A stretch of DNA of 64,000 nucleotides from Roseovarius aestuarii (GCF_019966515.1 NZ_JAIMIB010000018.1:1-64000); one strand, 5' to 3'. Positions 36,425 through 45,864 are shown, counted from the first letter of the stretch. Numbers and translations: made by a program. Notes: generated from the letters alone by a model not told the origin.

Positions 36425-37393
36425 TTATTCGTACGAGGCGCGGAAGGTGACCACGACCTCGGCGCCTTTTTCCTCCGGCTCGTGATCGGTCAGGTATTCG
36501 GGGAAACCGGGCGCGCGCAGATCCATGCCACAATCGTCCTCAAGGCGTTTGACCACCTGGCTGGACCAGACGCGCGGGCCATACCGTTTCAGCCCGTCTT
36601 CCATCGCCGAGACACAGACCGGAGACAGTTCGACCGGGACATCGTAGGATTTCGCCAGATCGTCAAACAGGGTCACATCCTTGACCTCATGATCCATGGT
36701 GAAGTTGATGTTGTAGCTGCCGTTAAGGATCAGCTGGCCTTCGGTCTCATGCACAAATGAATTGCCGGAACTGACCCGGATAGCCTCATAGGCCACTGCC
36801 AGATCTATGCCTGCCTTTTTGGCCACCATGAACGCCTCGCCTGTGGACAGCAGTTGTACGCCTGCCAGATAGTTTGTGATAACTTTCAGAACGGATGCCG
36901 AGCCCAGTTTGCCCGTATGAACGATTTCGCGTCCCATGGTCGACAGCAGCGGCAACACCTTTTCAAATGCTTCGCGTTTGCCGCCGGTGAAAATCGCGAT
37001 ATTGCCGGTGGAGGCGCGGTGACAGCCGCCCGAAACCGGGCTGTCCATCGCGATGCCGCCTTTGGCCTCGACTAATGCGCCCAGACGTTGCACGTCTTCC
37101 GCTTCGGTAGTGGACATTTCCAGCCAGATCTTGCCTTCGGAGATACCTTCCAACACGCCGTTTTCTTCTTCCAGCACTTTGGCGGAAACGACGGGTGACG
37201 GCAGGCAGGTGATAATCACGTCGCAGACCTCGGCCAGCGCGCGCCCGCTGTCGGCCCAAACTGCGCCCTGTTCCATCAGGGCTGCAGCAACATCTTTGTC
37301 CGTATCACGAACCATGACGTCAAACCCGTTGCGCAATAGGCTGCCAGACAGTTTTGCCCCCACGTTCCCGAGACCGATAAAGCCAACACGCAT
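36425..37393 (-). CDS. NAD(P)-dependent beta-hydroxyacid dehydrogenase
   Basis: The 322-residue protein opens with MRVGFIGLGNVGAKLSGSLL (GxGxxG), has the DSPVSGG substrate-binding signature near residue 120 and a lysine in the GKLGSASVLKVITNYLAG helix, as in 3-hydroxyisobutyrate dehydrogenases. GAGG precedes the ATG at 37393; the longer frame to 37456 lacks support. It is divergent from a LysR gene and upstream of the HD-domain gene, suggesting an inducible two-enzyme pathway on an unknown hydroxyacid. Confidence 0.88.
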   Translation of the reverse strand: MRVGFIGLGNVGAKLSGSLLRNGFDVMVRDTDKDVAAALMEQGAVWADSGRALAEVCDVIITCLPSPVVSAKVLEEENGVLEGISEGKIWLEMSTTEAEDVQRLGALVEAKGGIAMDSPVSGGCHRASTGNIAIFTGGKREAFEKVLPLLSTMGREIVHTGKLGSASVLKVITNYLAGVQLLSTGEAFMVAKKAGIDLAVAYEAIRVSSGNSFVHETEGQLILNGSYNINFTMDHEVKDVTLFDDLAKSYDVPVELSPVCVSAMEDGLKRYGPRVWSSQVVKRLEDDCGMDLRAPGFPEYLTDHEPEEKGAEVVVTFRASYE

Positions 37394-37499
37394 ATTCACT
37401 TCCCTCTTGTGATTACGAATTTGCTTGACGATGGGTGACGCGGGCCGTTCTGTCAAAAGAACTCTTTATGGTCTAAGGCGTGCGAAAATTGGAGGCTAA

Positions 37500-38441
37500 A
37501 TGTCAAAAAACAACACAACGCTACCACCTTTGCCCGCCTTACAGGCCTTTGAGGCCGCTGCCCGACATGAAAATTTCATGGCCGCGGCGGAAGAGCTGAA
37601 TCTTTCACAATCAGCGGTCAGCCACAGGGTGCGTGGTTTGGAGAGACATCTGGGATATGCGCTGTTCATTCGCTTACCCCGTGGGCTGCAACTAACCGAG
37701 AATGGCAAGGCTTATTTACCGTCCATTCGGCGCGCCTTTGCGGAAATCATGGGATCGACGTCCAGCATTTTCGGCGTTAGACATGCAACGCGCATAATCA
37801 TCAGTGCGCCACTCTCTTTTTCGGCCCTATGGTTATCCAAAGTTGTCAGCCGCTTTTCCGCCGATTATCCAGATGTTGAAATCCGAATGAATTCAACCGT
37901 CTGGACAGACCACCGCCATCAAGAAGAAGCTGATATCGAATTGCGCCTGGGCTATGGTAACTGGCCCGGGTACAATTCCGAATTGCTGTTCAGAGACCGG
38001 TTGGTGCCGCTATGCTCTCCTCTAACTTTTCAGACTCTTCCCAGCCAAGTCACGGCTGCAGAATTAGCAAAGCGACCCCTTGTCCATATTGTCGGTCTTG
38101 AGGACCAATGGGGTGATTTTCTTGCCCAGCATAGTATTTCAGCTCAGTTGTCCCGACGCACAGGGCGCATCTCGACCGACAGCAGTGTTTCAGCCGCGAT
38201 GACAGCCGCATTTGGTCCGCATATTTGCCTGCTCGCCGAACGCTTCGCCGAGCACTTTGAACAACTGGGCGTATTGCGCCGTGCTTGTGAGCTGTCTTCA
38301 CAGTCGAAACAAAGTTTGTTTCTGGTGACTCCAGACAATGACAAGCCCCTTGTTCCCGAAGTTGAACTTTTTCGTACGTATCTGAGAAAGCATGAGGTAA
38401 AAGGCCATACCGCAACAGACGCGGACGCAGCGGAGATCTGA
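37500..38441 (+). CDS. LysR-family transcriptional regulator
   Basis: The 313-residue regulator has its winged helix at about residues 8-70 (FMAAAEELNLSQSAVSHRVR), GcvA-like, and an effector domain. GGAGG lies 6 bases before the ATG. It is divergent from the dehydrogenase gene with about 105 bp between the starts, and probably controls the dehydrogenase/HD-protein pair. Confidence 0.9.
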   Translation: MSKNNTTLPPLPALQAFEAAARHENFMAAAEELNLSQSAVSHRVRGLERHLGYALFIRLPRGLQLTENGKAYLPSIRRAFAEIMGSTSSIFGVRHATRIIISAPLSFSALWLSKVVSRFSADYPDVEIRMNSTVWTDHRHQEEADIELRLGYGNWPGYNSELLFRDRLVPLCSPLTFQTLPSQVTAAELAKRPLVHIVGLEDQWGDFLAQHSISAQLSRRTGRISTDSSVSAAMTAAFGPHICLLAERFAEHFEQLGVLRRACELSSQSKQSLFLVTPDNDKPLVPEVELFRTYLRKHEVKGHTATDADAAEI

Positions 38442-38770
38442 ATTTCTTGAGGTCAGAACCAATCCTTAAGTGCGTTTCGGTTGAGGAGTGTACTCAGATC
38501 CGCCGGAGAATAGCTGGTAAATTGGCGCTGGCGACCATCCGGTGGCCTCTTAGGGTCATCCTCGCGCACGTTTGCCTGCTATCCCTGTGAACACAGCCAT
38601 TGGTGCGACACGCAGCATTCGGTATTTTGGGCTCTCACCGGCCGAATGCAGATGCGGCAACTTTACCGCTGAACTGACCTGTGAAGCCGACTTTCCCTAA
38701 CCAGATAGAATTCCAGCGTCAGCACGGTGCTGATGTTTGGGTCAGGGAGGGATAGGATGGAGGGCAAATT
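38442..38770. other. Intergenic gap
   Basis: About 330 bp without a supportable gene. Pieces such as AGCATTCGGTATTTTGGGCTC resemble the decayed repeat-like DNA elsewhere in the window. Confidence 0.4.
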
Positions 38771-39403
38771 ATGCCAAGAGTCCAACTTCCCGCCGTCACC
38801 CCGAAACGCAATGCGTGGAACAAGGGCCGCCTTGTCGGACAAAAACGTCCACTCCTGCCGAAACAAGTCTGGGCAATCCGTGCGCGGCTTGAGCTCGCGG
38901 GAAATCTGCGCGATGTCGCGCTATTCAACGTAGCCATCGACAGTAAGTTGCGCGGTTGTGATCTGGTGAAACTCCAGGTCACTGACCTGGTCAAAGCCGA
39001 GCGCGTACGTGAACGCGTATCGGTGATCCAGAGTAAGACAAAACGCCCAGTGCAATTCGAGCTTACTGAAAACACCCGCGATTCCGTGGCCAATTGGGTG
39101 GTGTCGCCGGAAATGATCGGCTGTCGCTTCATGTTTCCCAGCCGGTTTCATGACCGCCCGCATATCTCTACCCGCCAATATGGTCGGTTGGTGCGCGATT
39201 GGGTGACAGCGATCGGCTTGGAGCCGAGCGGTTATGGCACGCACTCTCTGCGCCGGACCAAAGCGGCGGAGATCTACCGGAAGACCGGAAATCTCCGGGC
39301 AGTTCAGCTCCTGCTTGGACACACAAAGGTTGACAGCACTGTGCGGTACCTTGGCGTCGAACTGGAAGATGCGCTGAGTATCGCAGAAAAGATTGACATT
39401 TGA
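38771..39403 (+). CDS. Small tyrosine recombinase/integrase
   Basis: This 210-residue protein is only a catalytic domain with a short leader. The active-site set is present: Arg in KLRGCDL, Lys in KTKRP, HSLRR (His-x2-Arg), His in LLGHTKVD and Tyr in VRYLG. Full-length phage integrases have an additional N-terminal arm/core-binding domain that is missing here. The ATG has GGAGGG upstream. It stands alone, with no att site, prophage or integron that I can see. Similar stand-alone copies are common in Roseobacter genomes. Confidence 0.85.
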   Translation: MPRVQLPAVTPKRNAWNKGRLVGQKRPLLPKQVWAIRARLELAGNLRDVALFNVAIDSKLRGCDLVKLQVTDLVKAERVRERVSVIQSKTKRPVQFELTENTRDSVANWVVSPEMIGCRFMFPSRFHDRPHISTRQYGRLVRDWVTAIGLEPSGYGTHSLRRTKAAEIYRKTGNLRAVQLLLGHTKVDSTVRYLGVELEDALSIAEKIDI

Positions 39404-39602
39404 ACTATGTTGGCGGGCGGCTCCTGCCGTTCGCCAATTTAATCCGGACCTACGTTCGCGCAGCGGCGGTGGTTCAGACCGAGCCCAAAGTGTCCAATGC
39501 TGCGGTCTGCACGAATGTCGGCTTTTGCAGGAAGCACTGAGTTAGAGTAGGCATATTAAAGGAGTATTTCTTTCAAAGAGTTACAATGTTACTATTTCTT
39601 CC

Positions 39603-40097
39603 ATGATATTACGCGATGAAATTCCAGGCGATGAAGCAGCGATACATGAATTGACTGAAGCCGCTTTCGCACCTGTCGAAATGAGCGATGGCAGCGAGCC
39701 ACGGATTGTGGATGGCCTGCGCGAGAGCGGCGACCTCACCCTCTCACTTGTTGTTTTGGACGATGACCAGATTGTTGGCCATGTCGCCTTTTCTCCGGTA
39801 AGAATTTCGGAATCCACGGGGCAATGGTTTGGTCTCGGGCCTGTCTCCGTGCACCCAGAACGTCAAAACGCAGGTATTGGTCGGCAACTGATTGAAGCCG
39901 GTTTGGAGCGGTTGCGTTTTCTTAGCGCAGCCGGTTGCGTCCTTCTAGGCGACCCTGCTTATTATGGACGTTTCGGTTTTTCATCTTCGTCTGACCTAAC
40001 TTTTGGCGAAGTTCCCGTGGAGTACGTTCAGGCACTCGCTTTTGGTCCTGAACAAGCTAAGGGCGAAATCAAATACGCTTCAGCGTTCGGCGGCTAA
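39603..40097 (+). CDS. GNAT-family N-acetyltransferase
   Basis: The 164-residue protein has the GNAT acetyl-CoA motif A (PVSVHPERQNAGIGRQLI, a Q/RxxGxG/A type) at about residues 80-97 and follows the YhbS-like subgroup (GDPAYYGRFGF). It contains no signal peptide. The substrate cannot be told from sequence. No clear Shine-Dalgarno lies before the ATG, and the upstream DNA is AT-rich. Confidence 0.88.
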   Translation: MILRDEIPGDEAAIHELTEAAFAPVEMSDGSEPRIVDGLRESGDLTLSLVVLDDDQIVGHVAFSPVRISESTGQWFGLGPVSVHPERQNAGIGRQLIEAGLERLRFLSAAGCVLLGDPAYYGRFGFSSSSDLTFGEVPVEYVQALAFGPEQAKGEIKYASAFGG

Positions 40098-40529
40098 GTT
40101 TTCGTTTTGGTGCTCCGAGAACGAGGGCTCAATGTATGAAGAGCGGACATTCAATACGCAGGGATTAAGGGCAGCTTCGTCCGCGACCCGGTCATTAAAC
40201 CGATCTACAGTGAAGGATCGGTTTGGACATGTGTTGAAACGAAAACTAATAATATTCGGTAGAAGTTAGATCTTATCATGGGAGCTAGAACGGTCAATAA
40301 TATATTAAAAGCAATGGATTAACAAAAATCTCGCAATCAAGGTTATGCTAAGCTAGTTGCTAATGTGAATGATCCATTTGTGGAGATAGGATTCTCAAGT
40401 TGTCAGAGCTATCGGCTGGCTTCAATCCACTTTGACATCATCGTAAGACCCCTGGAGCACTCGTTGGGTATTTCGCGGCGCTTAATCCGCGCAATCCGCA
40501 CGGCAATGCCACCCCGCTATAGCGGGAGG
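40098..40529. other. Intergenic gap at the edge of the methylotrophy island
   Basis: About 430 bp, low in GC from 40240 to 40370, with no supportable gene. It contains a GCGGACATTCAATACGC piece like the dispersed repeat and a 14-bp palindrome (40513-40526, CCCGCTATAGCGGG) 4 bp from the ABC permease stop that could act as a terminator for the minus-strand operon. Confidence 0.5.
40513..40526 (-). terminator. Palindrome after ABC operon
   Basis: CCCGCTATAGCGGG lies immediately downstream of the last gene of the eight-gene ABC operon. The stem is short (5 bp with a 4-base loop) and no T-run follows, so this is a weak call. Confidence 0.3.
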
Positions 40530-41324
40530 TTAGCCCCGCTTGCGCTTCATCAGCCCACGCGCAGGATCATAGCCAATGATGCTGCACGCCATGAACACCG
40601 CAAAACAGGCCAGTACCCAGAGCAGTGCTGCGCCGTTGAACTGCTCATAAAGCGCAAAGCGGATCAATTCGACGGCGTGCGTAAACGGGTTGAGCGCACA
40701 GAGATCGCGCAGGAAAGGGGAGCTTTCCGCCATTTTCCACAAGGGATAGAGCGCCGTGGACATGAAGAACATCGGAAAGATCACGAAATTCATTACGCCC
40801 GCGAAATTTTCCAGCTGTTTGATGGTGGAGGAGATCAACAACCCTAGCGCCCCTAGCATCAGCCCTGTCAGGATGAGGGCCGGGAACAGATAGAGATACC
40901 CCATCGGCGGCAGGGTGATGCCAAATAAGGCAGCGATGGCGAGGAAGACATAGACCTGCAGGATCGACACTGCGACACCGGCCAGTAACTTGCAGAACAG
41001 CAACCAGCTGCGGGGCAGGCGGCTGGTCAGCAATAGCCGCATCGAGCCCATTTCCTGATCGTAAACCAGCGAGAGCGAGGATTGCATCCCGTTGAACAGC
41101 TGGATCATGCCGCATAGGCCCGGCACTATATAGACCTCGTAGGTGATATAGGTCTGGTAGGGCGGGATGATCGACAGACCAAGTGCGGCGCGAAACCCGG
41201 CGGCAAACACTACCAGCCAGACCAACGGTCGCACAAGCGCCGCCAGAAAGCGCGAGCGCTGGTTGAGAAAGCGCATCGCCTCGCGCAAGACGATGGCCCG
41301 CAGGGCGATGAGATACCCGTTCAT
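40530..41324 (-). CDS. ABC-2 type permease linked to PQQ-dependent alcohol oxidation
   Basis: This 264-residue membrane protein has six hydrophobic segments and the ABC-2 exporter-permease layout. It overlaps its ATPase gene by 4 bp (41321-41324). The pair resembles the PedB/PedC-type exporter genes that accompany quinoprotein alcohol dehydrogenases. The exported substrate is not known; protection against alcohol or aldehyde, or cofactor-related export, are possibilities. Confidence 0.85.
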   Translation of the reverse strand: MNGYLIALRAIVLREAMRFLNQRSRFLAALVRPLVWLVVFAAGFRAALGLSIIPPYQTYITYEVYIVPGLCGMIQLFNGMQSSLSLVYDQEMGSMRLLLTSRLPRSWLLFCKLLAGVAVSILQVYVFLAIAALFGITLPPMGYLYLFPALILTGLMLGALGLLISSTIKQLENFAGVMNFVIFPMFFMSTALYPLWKMAESSPFLRDLCALNPFTHAVELIRFALYEQFNGAALLWVLACFAVFMACSIIGYDPARGLMKRKRG

Positions 41325-42052
41325 GCGGTCACGCCTTCGGGGGCGGGGCCGGTCATGCGGATGAAGGCATCCAACAAGGAGCCGTCTCCGGCGAGGGTGG
41401 CAGCATCGTCATGCGCCAGCACCCGGCCTTCGTGCAGGACAACCACGTCATCGGTGGCCCGGATCTCATCCACCAGATGGGTGGCCCAGAATACCAGCAG
41501 GCCGTTGTCGGCCAGATCATGCACATGGGCGGTGATGGCCTGTCGCGCCGCGGTGTCCAAACCGACTGTGGCTTCGTCCAGCAACAGCACCTGCGGATCA
41601 TGGATCAGCGCGCGGGCAATTTCCATTCGCCGCCGATGCCCGCCATTCAGGGCACGGGCTTTCTCACCGCTGCGGTCTCGCATCCCCAGCCGGTCAAGCG
41701 CGGCGTCAATGCTGCGTTGCGCATTGCGGCCCGAGAGGCCCTGAAGCGCCGCGAAATAGCGTAGATTCTGCATGACGGACAGGTCAAGTTCCAGCGTCTG
41801 CTGCTGAAACACAACGCCGATTTTGCCCAGGGCCGCGCGCGGCTCTCGGGCCAGGTCGTGTCCGGCTACGTGGATTGTGCCTTCGCGGGTGACCAACAGC
41901 CGTGTGAGCAGCGAAAACAGCGTCGACTTGCCTGCGCCGTTGAGGCCGAGTAGGGCGCAAAATCGACCTTGTTCCAGCACAAATGAAACGTTATCCAGCG
42001 CCGTCTTGGCGCCGTAGCGGTAGCTGATGTGTTCCAGTCTTAGGGTGCTCAC
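41321..42052 (-). CDS. ABC transporter ATPase linked to PQQ-dependent alcohol oxidation
   Basis: The 243-residue ATPase has Walker A GLNGAGKS, a signature region in which ALNGGHRRRMEIARAL replaces the usual LSGGQ (LNGGH), and Walker B LLLDEATVGLD. It pairs with the ABC-2 permease downstream. The signature variation is as I recall for this PQQ-associated subfamily. It starts 4 bp after the stop of the small periplasmic gene. Confidence 0.88.
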   Translation of the reverse strand: MSTLRLEHISYRYGAKTALDNVSFVLEQGRFCALLGLNGAGKSTLFSLLTRLLVTREGTIHVAGHDLAREPRAALGKIGVVFQQQTLELDLSVMQNLRYFAALQGLSGRNAQRSIDAALDRLGMRDRSGEKARALNGGHRRRMEIARALIHDPQVLLLDEATVGLDTAARQAITAHVHDLADNGLLVFWATHLVDEIRATDDVVVLHEGRVLAHDDAATLAGDGSLLDAFIRMTGPAPEGVTA

Positions 42053-42056
42053 CCGG

Positions 42057-42485
42057 CTATTGGATCACGATTTCAACGCGTTGGCCATCCCCCGTTGAAC
42101 CGGGCTGGCGCAATTCGTAGCGCCCGGGTTTGATGGCGATAAACTCAATTTCCATTGTGCCGGCGTCGTCGAACTCCACGCTGTCCACGCCCAGGGGCCG
42201 GATTTCCAGCCCGTTGATGACAATCTCGTTGATCCAGATTGCGCGGAAAAACCCGGCGCCCTCAAGCGCCAGTTCGCCGGTGCCGTCCGAGACAATCTCG
42301 ATCTCGTAGGCCGTACCTGATTTCAGCATCAGCGGTCCGTCGGCGATGGGTTGGCCCACCGACAGGGTCAGTTCGTCCAGCTCTTCCTTGTTGTTACTGG
42401 ACAGAAGGCCAGCGAAACCCAGATCATGTGCCGAAGCAGGCAGGGCGAGGGCGAGTATCGTGAGGCCGGCGTAAAACGATTTCAT
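42057..42485 (-). CDS. Small exported protein of methanol/PQQ cluster
   Basis: About 142 residues with a signal peptide (MKSFYAGLTILALALPASA) and a mature domain that looks like a cupredoxin-type or Greek-key beta sandwich (ISP-like strand pattern, ending RYELRQPGSTGDGQRVEIVI). The copper ligands of true cupredoxins are not evident. The gene starts 1 bp after the stop of the upstream ATPase gene, with GGAGA in the overlap region. Function unknown. Confidence 0.75.
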   Translation of the reverse strand: MKSFYAGLTILALALPASAHDLGFAGLLSSNNKEELDELTLSVGQPIADGPLMLKSGTAYEIEIVSDGTGELALEGAGFFRAIWINEIVINGLEIRPLGVDSVEFDDAGTMEIEFIAIKPGRYELRQPGSTGDGQRVEIVIQ

Positions 42486-42486
42486 G

Positions 42487-43098
42487 TCAGTCTCCTTTCT
42501 GTTGGTCAGATTGTATTGTGGCGGGGTGGCCTGCAAGGCTGATCACCCGTGTCGCCAGGCGCTTCGCTTCGCTCATGGCATGGGTGACGAAGATTGTTGT
42601 GGGCTGTACCTCTGCGATCAGGAGTTCTGTCAGGGTCAGCATATCCTCGGCGGTTTTATCATCAAGCGAGACGAAAGGCTCATCCATGATCAGCAGTTCC
42701 GGGGCGCCACCAAAGCCACGCGCCAGCGACAGTCGCCGCTGCTGGCCCAGCGAAAGCTGTCCGGGAAAATCCCCGGCCTTATCCGCCAATCCAACACTGT
42801 CCAGCGCGGCGAAGCACGCCGTACGGCCAAGGCCGGGATGCACCAGACGCAAATTGTCCAGGACCGATCGCCAGGGCAGCAACGTGGGTTCTTGAAACAC
42901 GATGCCGATCCGGTCGGGCCGGTCGATGTTGCCGGTAAATTCCGTATCTATTCCCGCGATAAGACGCAAAAGCGTGGATTTGCCGACCCCTGAGGGGCCA
43001 ACCAGTGCAAGGGTCTGATCAGTAGGTAAATCAAAGCGGATGTCGCGCAGAACCCGGACGCTGCCGAAGGATTTATCCTGCACATCAACGCGGATCAT
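42487..43098 (-). CDS. ABC transporter ATPase, nitrate/taurine-type
   Basis: This protein of 203 residues has Walker A GPSGVGKS, signature LSLGQQRRLSLARGF and Walker B LLIMDEPF. It overlaps the permease gene by 4 bp (43095-43098). It forms a classical importer with the permease and the NitT/TauT-like binding protein upstream. The ATG at 43098 is preferred over the longer frame to 43149 because of the overlap. Confidence 0.88.
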   Translation of the reverse strand: MIRVDVQDKSFGSVRVLRDIRFDLPTDQTLALVGPSGVGKSTLLRLIAGIDTEFTGNIDRPDRIGIVFQEPTLLPWRSVLDNLRLVHPGLGRTACFAALDSVGLADKAGDFPGQLSLGQQRRLSLARGFGGAPELLIMDEPFVSLDDKTAEDMLTLTELLIAEVQPTTIFVTHAMSEAKRLATRVISLAGHPATIQSDQQKGD

Positions 43099-43838
43099 GC
43101 CGTTCTCCAGCGTCTTGTGCGGCGTTCCCAGGGTTGCAGCAGGCTCCATTCCACCGCCAGCATCACCGCGATGAAGGAAAAGGCATAGATCAACACATGG
43201 GTGACATCAAAGAGTTGAAAATACAGATGGATTTGGAAGCCGATCCCGTCGGAACGACCAAGGAACTCGACCACCAGTACAATCTTCCAGATGACCGCAA
43301 GACCAGAGCGCGCCGCCCCGGCGATGAACGGGGCCAGTTGCGGCAGCGTCACATGGCGCAACCGGGTACCGAACGGCATGGCGAAGACCCGTGCCATTGC
43401 CGACAGACCCGGATCAAGCGCGCGTGCGCCTTCGCGGATCACCGTCACGACATTGGGGATTTTGTTGAGCGTTACAGCGATGATAGCGGCGGTCTCGTTC
43501 AGACCGATCCAGAGATAGCAAAGTACGATCAACACCAACGCGGGCAGATTGAGAAACACCACCAGCCAGGGGTCGAGCCATTGATCCAGTTTTGGGTTCA
43601 GCCCCATCGCCAGCCCCAGTGCCAGGCCGATGCTCATCGCCAGGGCAAAGGCCCCGATCACCCGGAGCAGTGTGCGGCCAAGATGATATGGCAGATCGCC
43701 TGAGGTGATCGCCTGCCATGCGGGAGAGGCTAGGCTGTAAGGTGTGGGCAGAACCTGCGGATCGGCGGTGATCCATGCCGCCAGCGTCCAGATCGCCAGC
43801 AAGCCAAAGAGGGAGAGGGCGCGAACGCTCAGATCCAT
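43095..43838 (-). CDS. ABC transporter permease, nitrate/taurine-type
   Basis: The 247-residue protein has six hydrophobic segments, with the EAA-like loop (EGARALDPGLSAMARVFAMP) that contacts the ATPase near residue 150. The start at 43838 follows the binding-protein stop by 10 bp. It is the membrane part of the importer encoded with the ATPase at 42487 and binding protein at 43849. Confidence 0.85.
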   Translation of the reverse strand: MDLSVRALSLFGLLAIWTLAAWITADPQVLPTPYSLASPAWQAITSGDLPYHLGRTLLRVIGAFALAMSIGLALGLAMGLNPKLDQWLDPWLVVFLNLPALVLIVLCYLWIGLNETAAIIAVTLNKIPNVVTVIREGARALDPGLSAMARVFAMPFGTRLRHVTLPQLAPFIAGAARSGLAVIWKIVLVVEFLGRSDGIGFQIHLYFQLFDVTHVLIYAFSFIAVMLAVEWSLLQPWERRTRRWRTA

Positions 43839-43848
43839 GATGGTGCCG

Positions 43849-44820
43849 TCATTCAAGCACCGGGAACAGGCCATCAGGCAGGGCGGTGGCCTTGCCAACC
43901 AGCTGTGCACCTCCCAACTCGGCCATCAGCGTCAGAAAGGTCCCGGCGCTGTCCGGATCAACATTGCCGCGCGCCGGGATACCTGCACGGAAATCAGCGC
44001 GTAATGTTTCAAACTGCGCGTCATCGGTGGCATTCATCATCGGCCTGAGCGCCTCCCAGGCCGTGTCGTCGCTGGCCAACAGGGTCTTGGCATCGCGTGA
44101 GGCGGTATAGAGCGCCTGCAAGATACCGGGGTTTTCAGCAACAAAGCTTTCTTTCATCACATAGCCGATCAGCGGAATATCCGGGTCGAGTCCAAGCGCG
44201 ACAGAGGCATCCTGGACCGTCAGCAGGGACCGCATTCCGCCTGCTTTCATCTTGGCCAGAAAGTGCCAGAAGTTGACCGCTGCTGCCAGATCACCGTCCA
44301 TTGCGGTTTTGAAGATCAGTGGCGGTGCGCCATAGACCTGCTCGGTTTCGGCGGCCAGATCGAAACCGTGTTTCTGCGTGGCATAGGCGCGCAGGATCAA
44401 CCAGCTTTTGTCCAGCGGCCCGCCAGCGATGCCAATCTTTCGGCCCGCCAGCCGGGGCAGGGTGGTCACGTCGCTGTCCTGAGGCACGACAATCCCGCCC
44501 ACAGCGCGGGAATAAGGGATAAAGACATAATCTCTGCCTGCCGCTCGCTGCCGGGCTGTCCAGATCCAGTCAGCGACCATCAAATCGGCTGTGCCGCCTT
44601 CCAGCGCGACGCGGGTCGCGCCGTTATCAGCATAGGGCTGGACCTTCAGGGCAAAACCGTGCCGGGTGTCAAAGCCGTTATCGGTGATCGTCTGAAGCTC
44701 CCAGTTGACGGTGCCGATCTTGAGCACGGCCGCGCGTATCACGGTGGTGTCGGCCGCAGCCAGCGCGGCGGAAAGGCCTAACGCTGCAAGCGCACCGGTG
44801 ATACGGCTGAAAAAGCTCAT
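43849..44820 (-). CDS. ABC transporter substrate-binding protein (NMT1/THI5-like)
   Basis: The 323-residue periplasmic protein carries a signal peptide (about residues 1-23, cleavage after ALAAA) and the NMT1/TauA-type fold (LKIGTVNWELQTI, GGTADLMVADWIW). It is the binding partner of the importer encoded downstream. In PQQ-linked alcohol oxidation clusters this kind of protein is conserved, but its ligand is not known to me. Confidence 0.85.
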   Translation of the reverse strand: MSFFSRITGALAALGLSAALAAADTTVIRAAVLKIGTVNWELQTITDNGFDTRHGFALKVQPYADNGATRVALEGGTADLMVADWIWTARQRAAGRDYVFIPYSRAVGGIVVPQDSDVTTLPRLAGRKIGIAGGPLDKSWLILRAYATQKHGFDLAAETEQVYGAPPLIFKTAMDGDLAAAVNFWHFLAKMKAGGMRSLLTVQDASVALGLDPDIPLIGYVMKESFVAENPGILQALYTASRDAKTLLASDDTAWEALRPMMNATDDAQFETLRADFRAGIPARGNVDPDSAGTFLTLMAELGGAQLVGKATALPDGLFPVLE

Positions 44821-44843
44821 GTGATCTCCTGTTCCGGGGCAGG

Positions 44844-45839
44844 TCAGTCGGGGGCGACGACAACACCCCAGGGCTGCTGGCCCACCTGAATGGACTTGAG
44901 CGCTTTTTGGGCGGCCACATCAATCACGGTGATATCGTTTGAATTGCCATTGGTGGTCAGAAGGTGGGCCTGATCGGGGGTAAAGGCCATCTGCCAGACC
45001 CGTTGGCCGACAAGGATGTAGTCCTGCACCTCGTAGCTTTGTGCGTCAACCACCGCAACGCGGTTGGCCGGCCCAAGCGCCACAAACAGCCAGTTGCCAT
45101 CGGATGTCACCTTCATGCCCACCGGTTGCAACCATTCCGGCTGTACCCCAGGCACCTCGAAACCAATCTTGTGGATCAGTTCCGGCAGGTCGCCGGACGT
45201 GTCGATCACACTGACCGTACCGCCAATTTCCGAGCTGACAAACAGCTTCGTGCCATCATCGGTATAGGTGGCATAGCGCGGGCGCTGATCGACGAGGATG
45301 TTGTGCTTGATCTTGTAGTCCGACGTGTCGATGAAATGCGCCATGTTGGTGGTCTCGGACGTGTTGATCACCCATTTCGTATCAGGACTGATCGCCATGC
45401 CTTCGGGCTCTACGCCCACCGGAACCTCGGCCAGCACGGTGCGGCTTTCGGTATCGACGACGGTGACTAGGTTGTCATCCTCATTGGCAATATAAAGCGG
45501 GTTGCCCGAGGGGTGCATGGTGAAGAGTTCAGGGTCCGGGCCTGAGGGCAGGGTGTAGAGTTCCTGATAGGTTTCGGTGTCGAACACGCGCACCGTGTCG
45601 TCATCGGAGGCGCAGACATATAGCAGCGCGCCATCGGGGCTAACGCCGATACCGCGCGGGCGGTTGCCCGAGGGGAATTCAGTAATCACCTCCCAGGTTT
45701 CGCTGTCGATCACGGTGACGGTGTTGCCCTTTTCATTGCTAACATAGACCTTGTTGGCCCAGGCCGGAGCCGCACAGATCATGGCCAGAGCGCAGGCAGT
45801 CACACAGGCACGAGCGAGCAGGGTAGGACGGCAGGACAT
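44844..45839 (-). CDS. PQQ-catabolism-associated YVTN beta-propeller protein
   Basis: About 331 residues with a signal peptide and at least six to seven YVSNEKGNTVTVID-like blade repeats, typical of YncE/YVTN propellers. It matches the beta-propeller family that goes with quinoprotein alcohol dehydrogenase clusters. The start at 45839 has AGGGAG upstream. A second propeller gene lies at 47716 on the other strand; the two may be paralogues. The function is probably in the periplasm, perhaps protein or cofactor binding. Confidence 0.88.
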   Translation of the reverse strand: MSCRPTLLARACVTACALAMICAAPAWANKVYVSNEKGNTVTVIDSETWEVITEFPSGNRPRGIGVSPDGALLYVCASDDDTVRVFDTETYQELYTLPSGPDPELFTMHPSGNPLYIANEDDNLVTVVDTESRTVLAEVPVGVEPEGMAISPDTKWVINTSETTNMAHFIDTSDYKIKHNILVDQRPRYATYTDDGTKLFVSSEIGGTVSVIDTSGDLPELIHKIGFEVPGVQPEWLQPVGMKVTSDGNWLFVALGPANRVAVVDAQSYEVQDYILVGQRVWQMAFTPDQAHLLTTNGNSNDITVIDVAAQKALKSIQVGQQPWGVVVAPD

Positions 45840-45864
45840 TTTATAACTCCCTGTTATTATTGTT

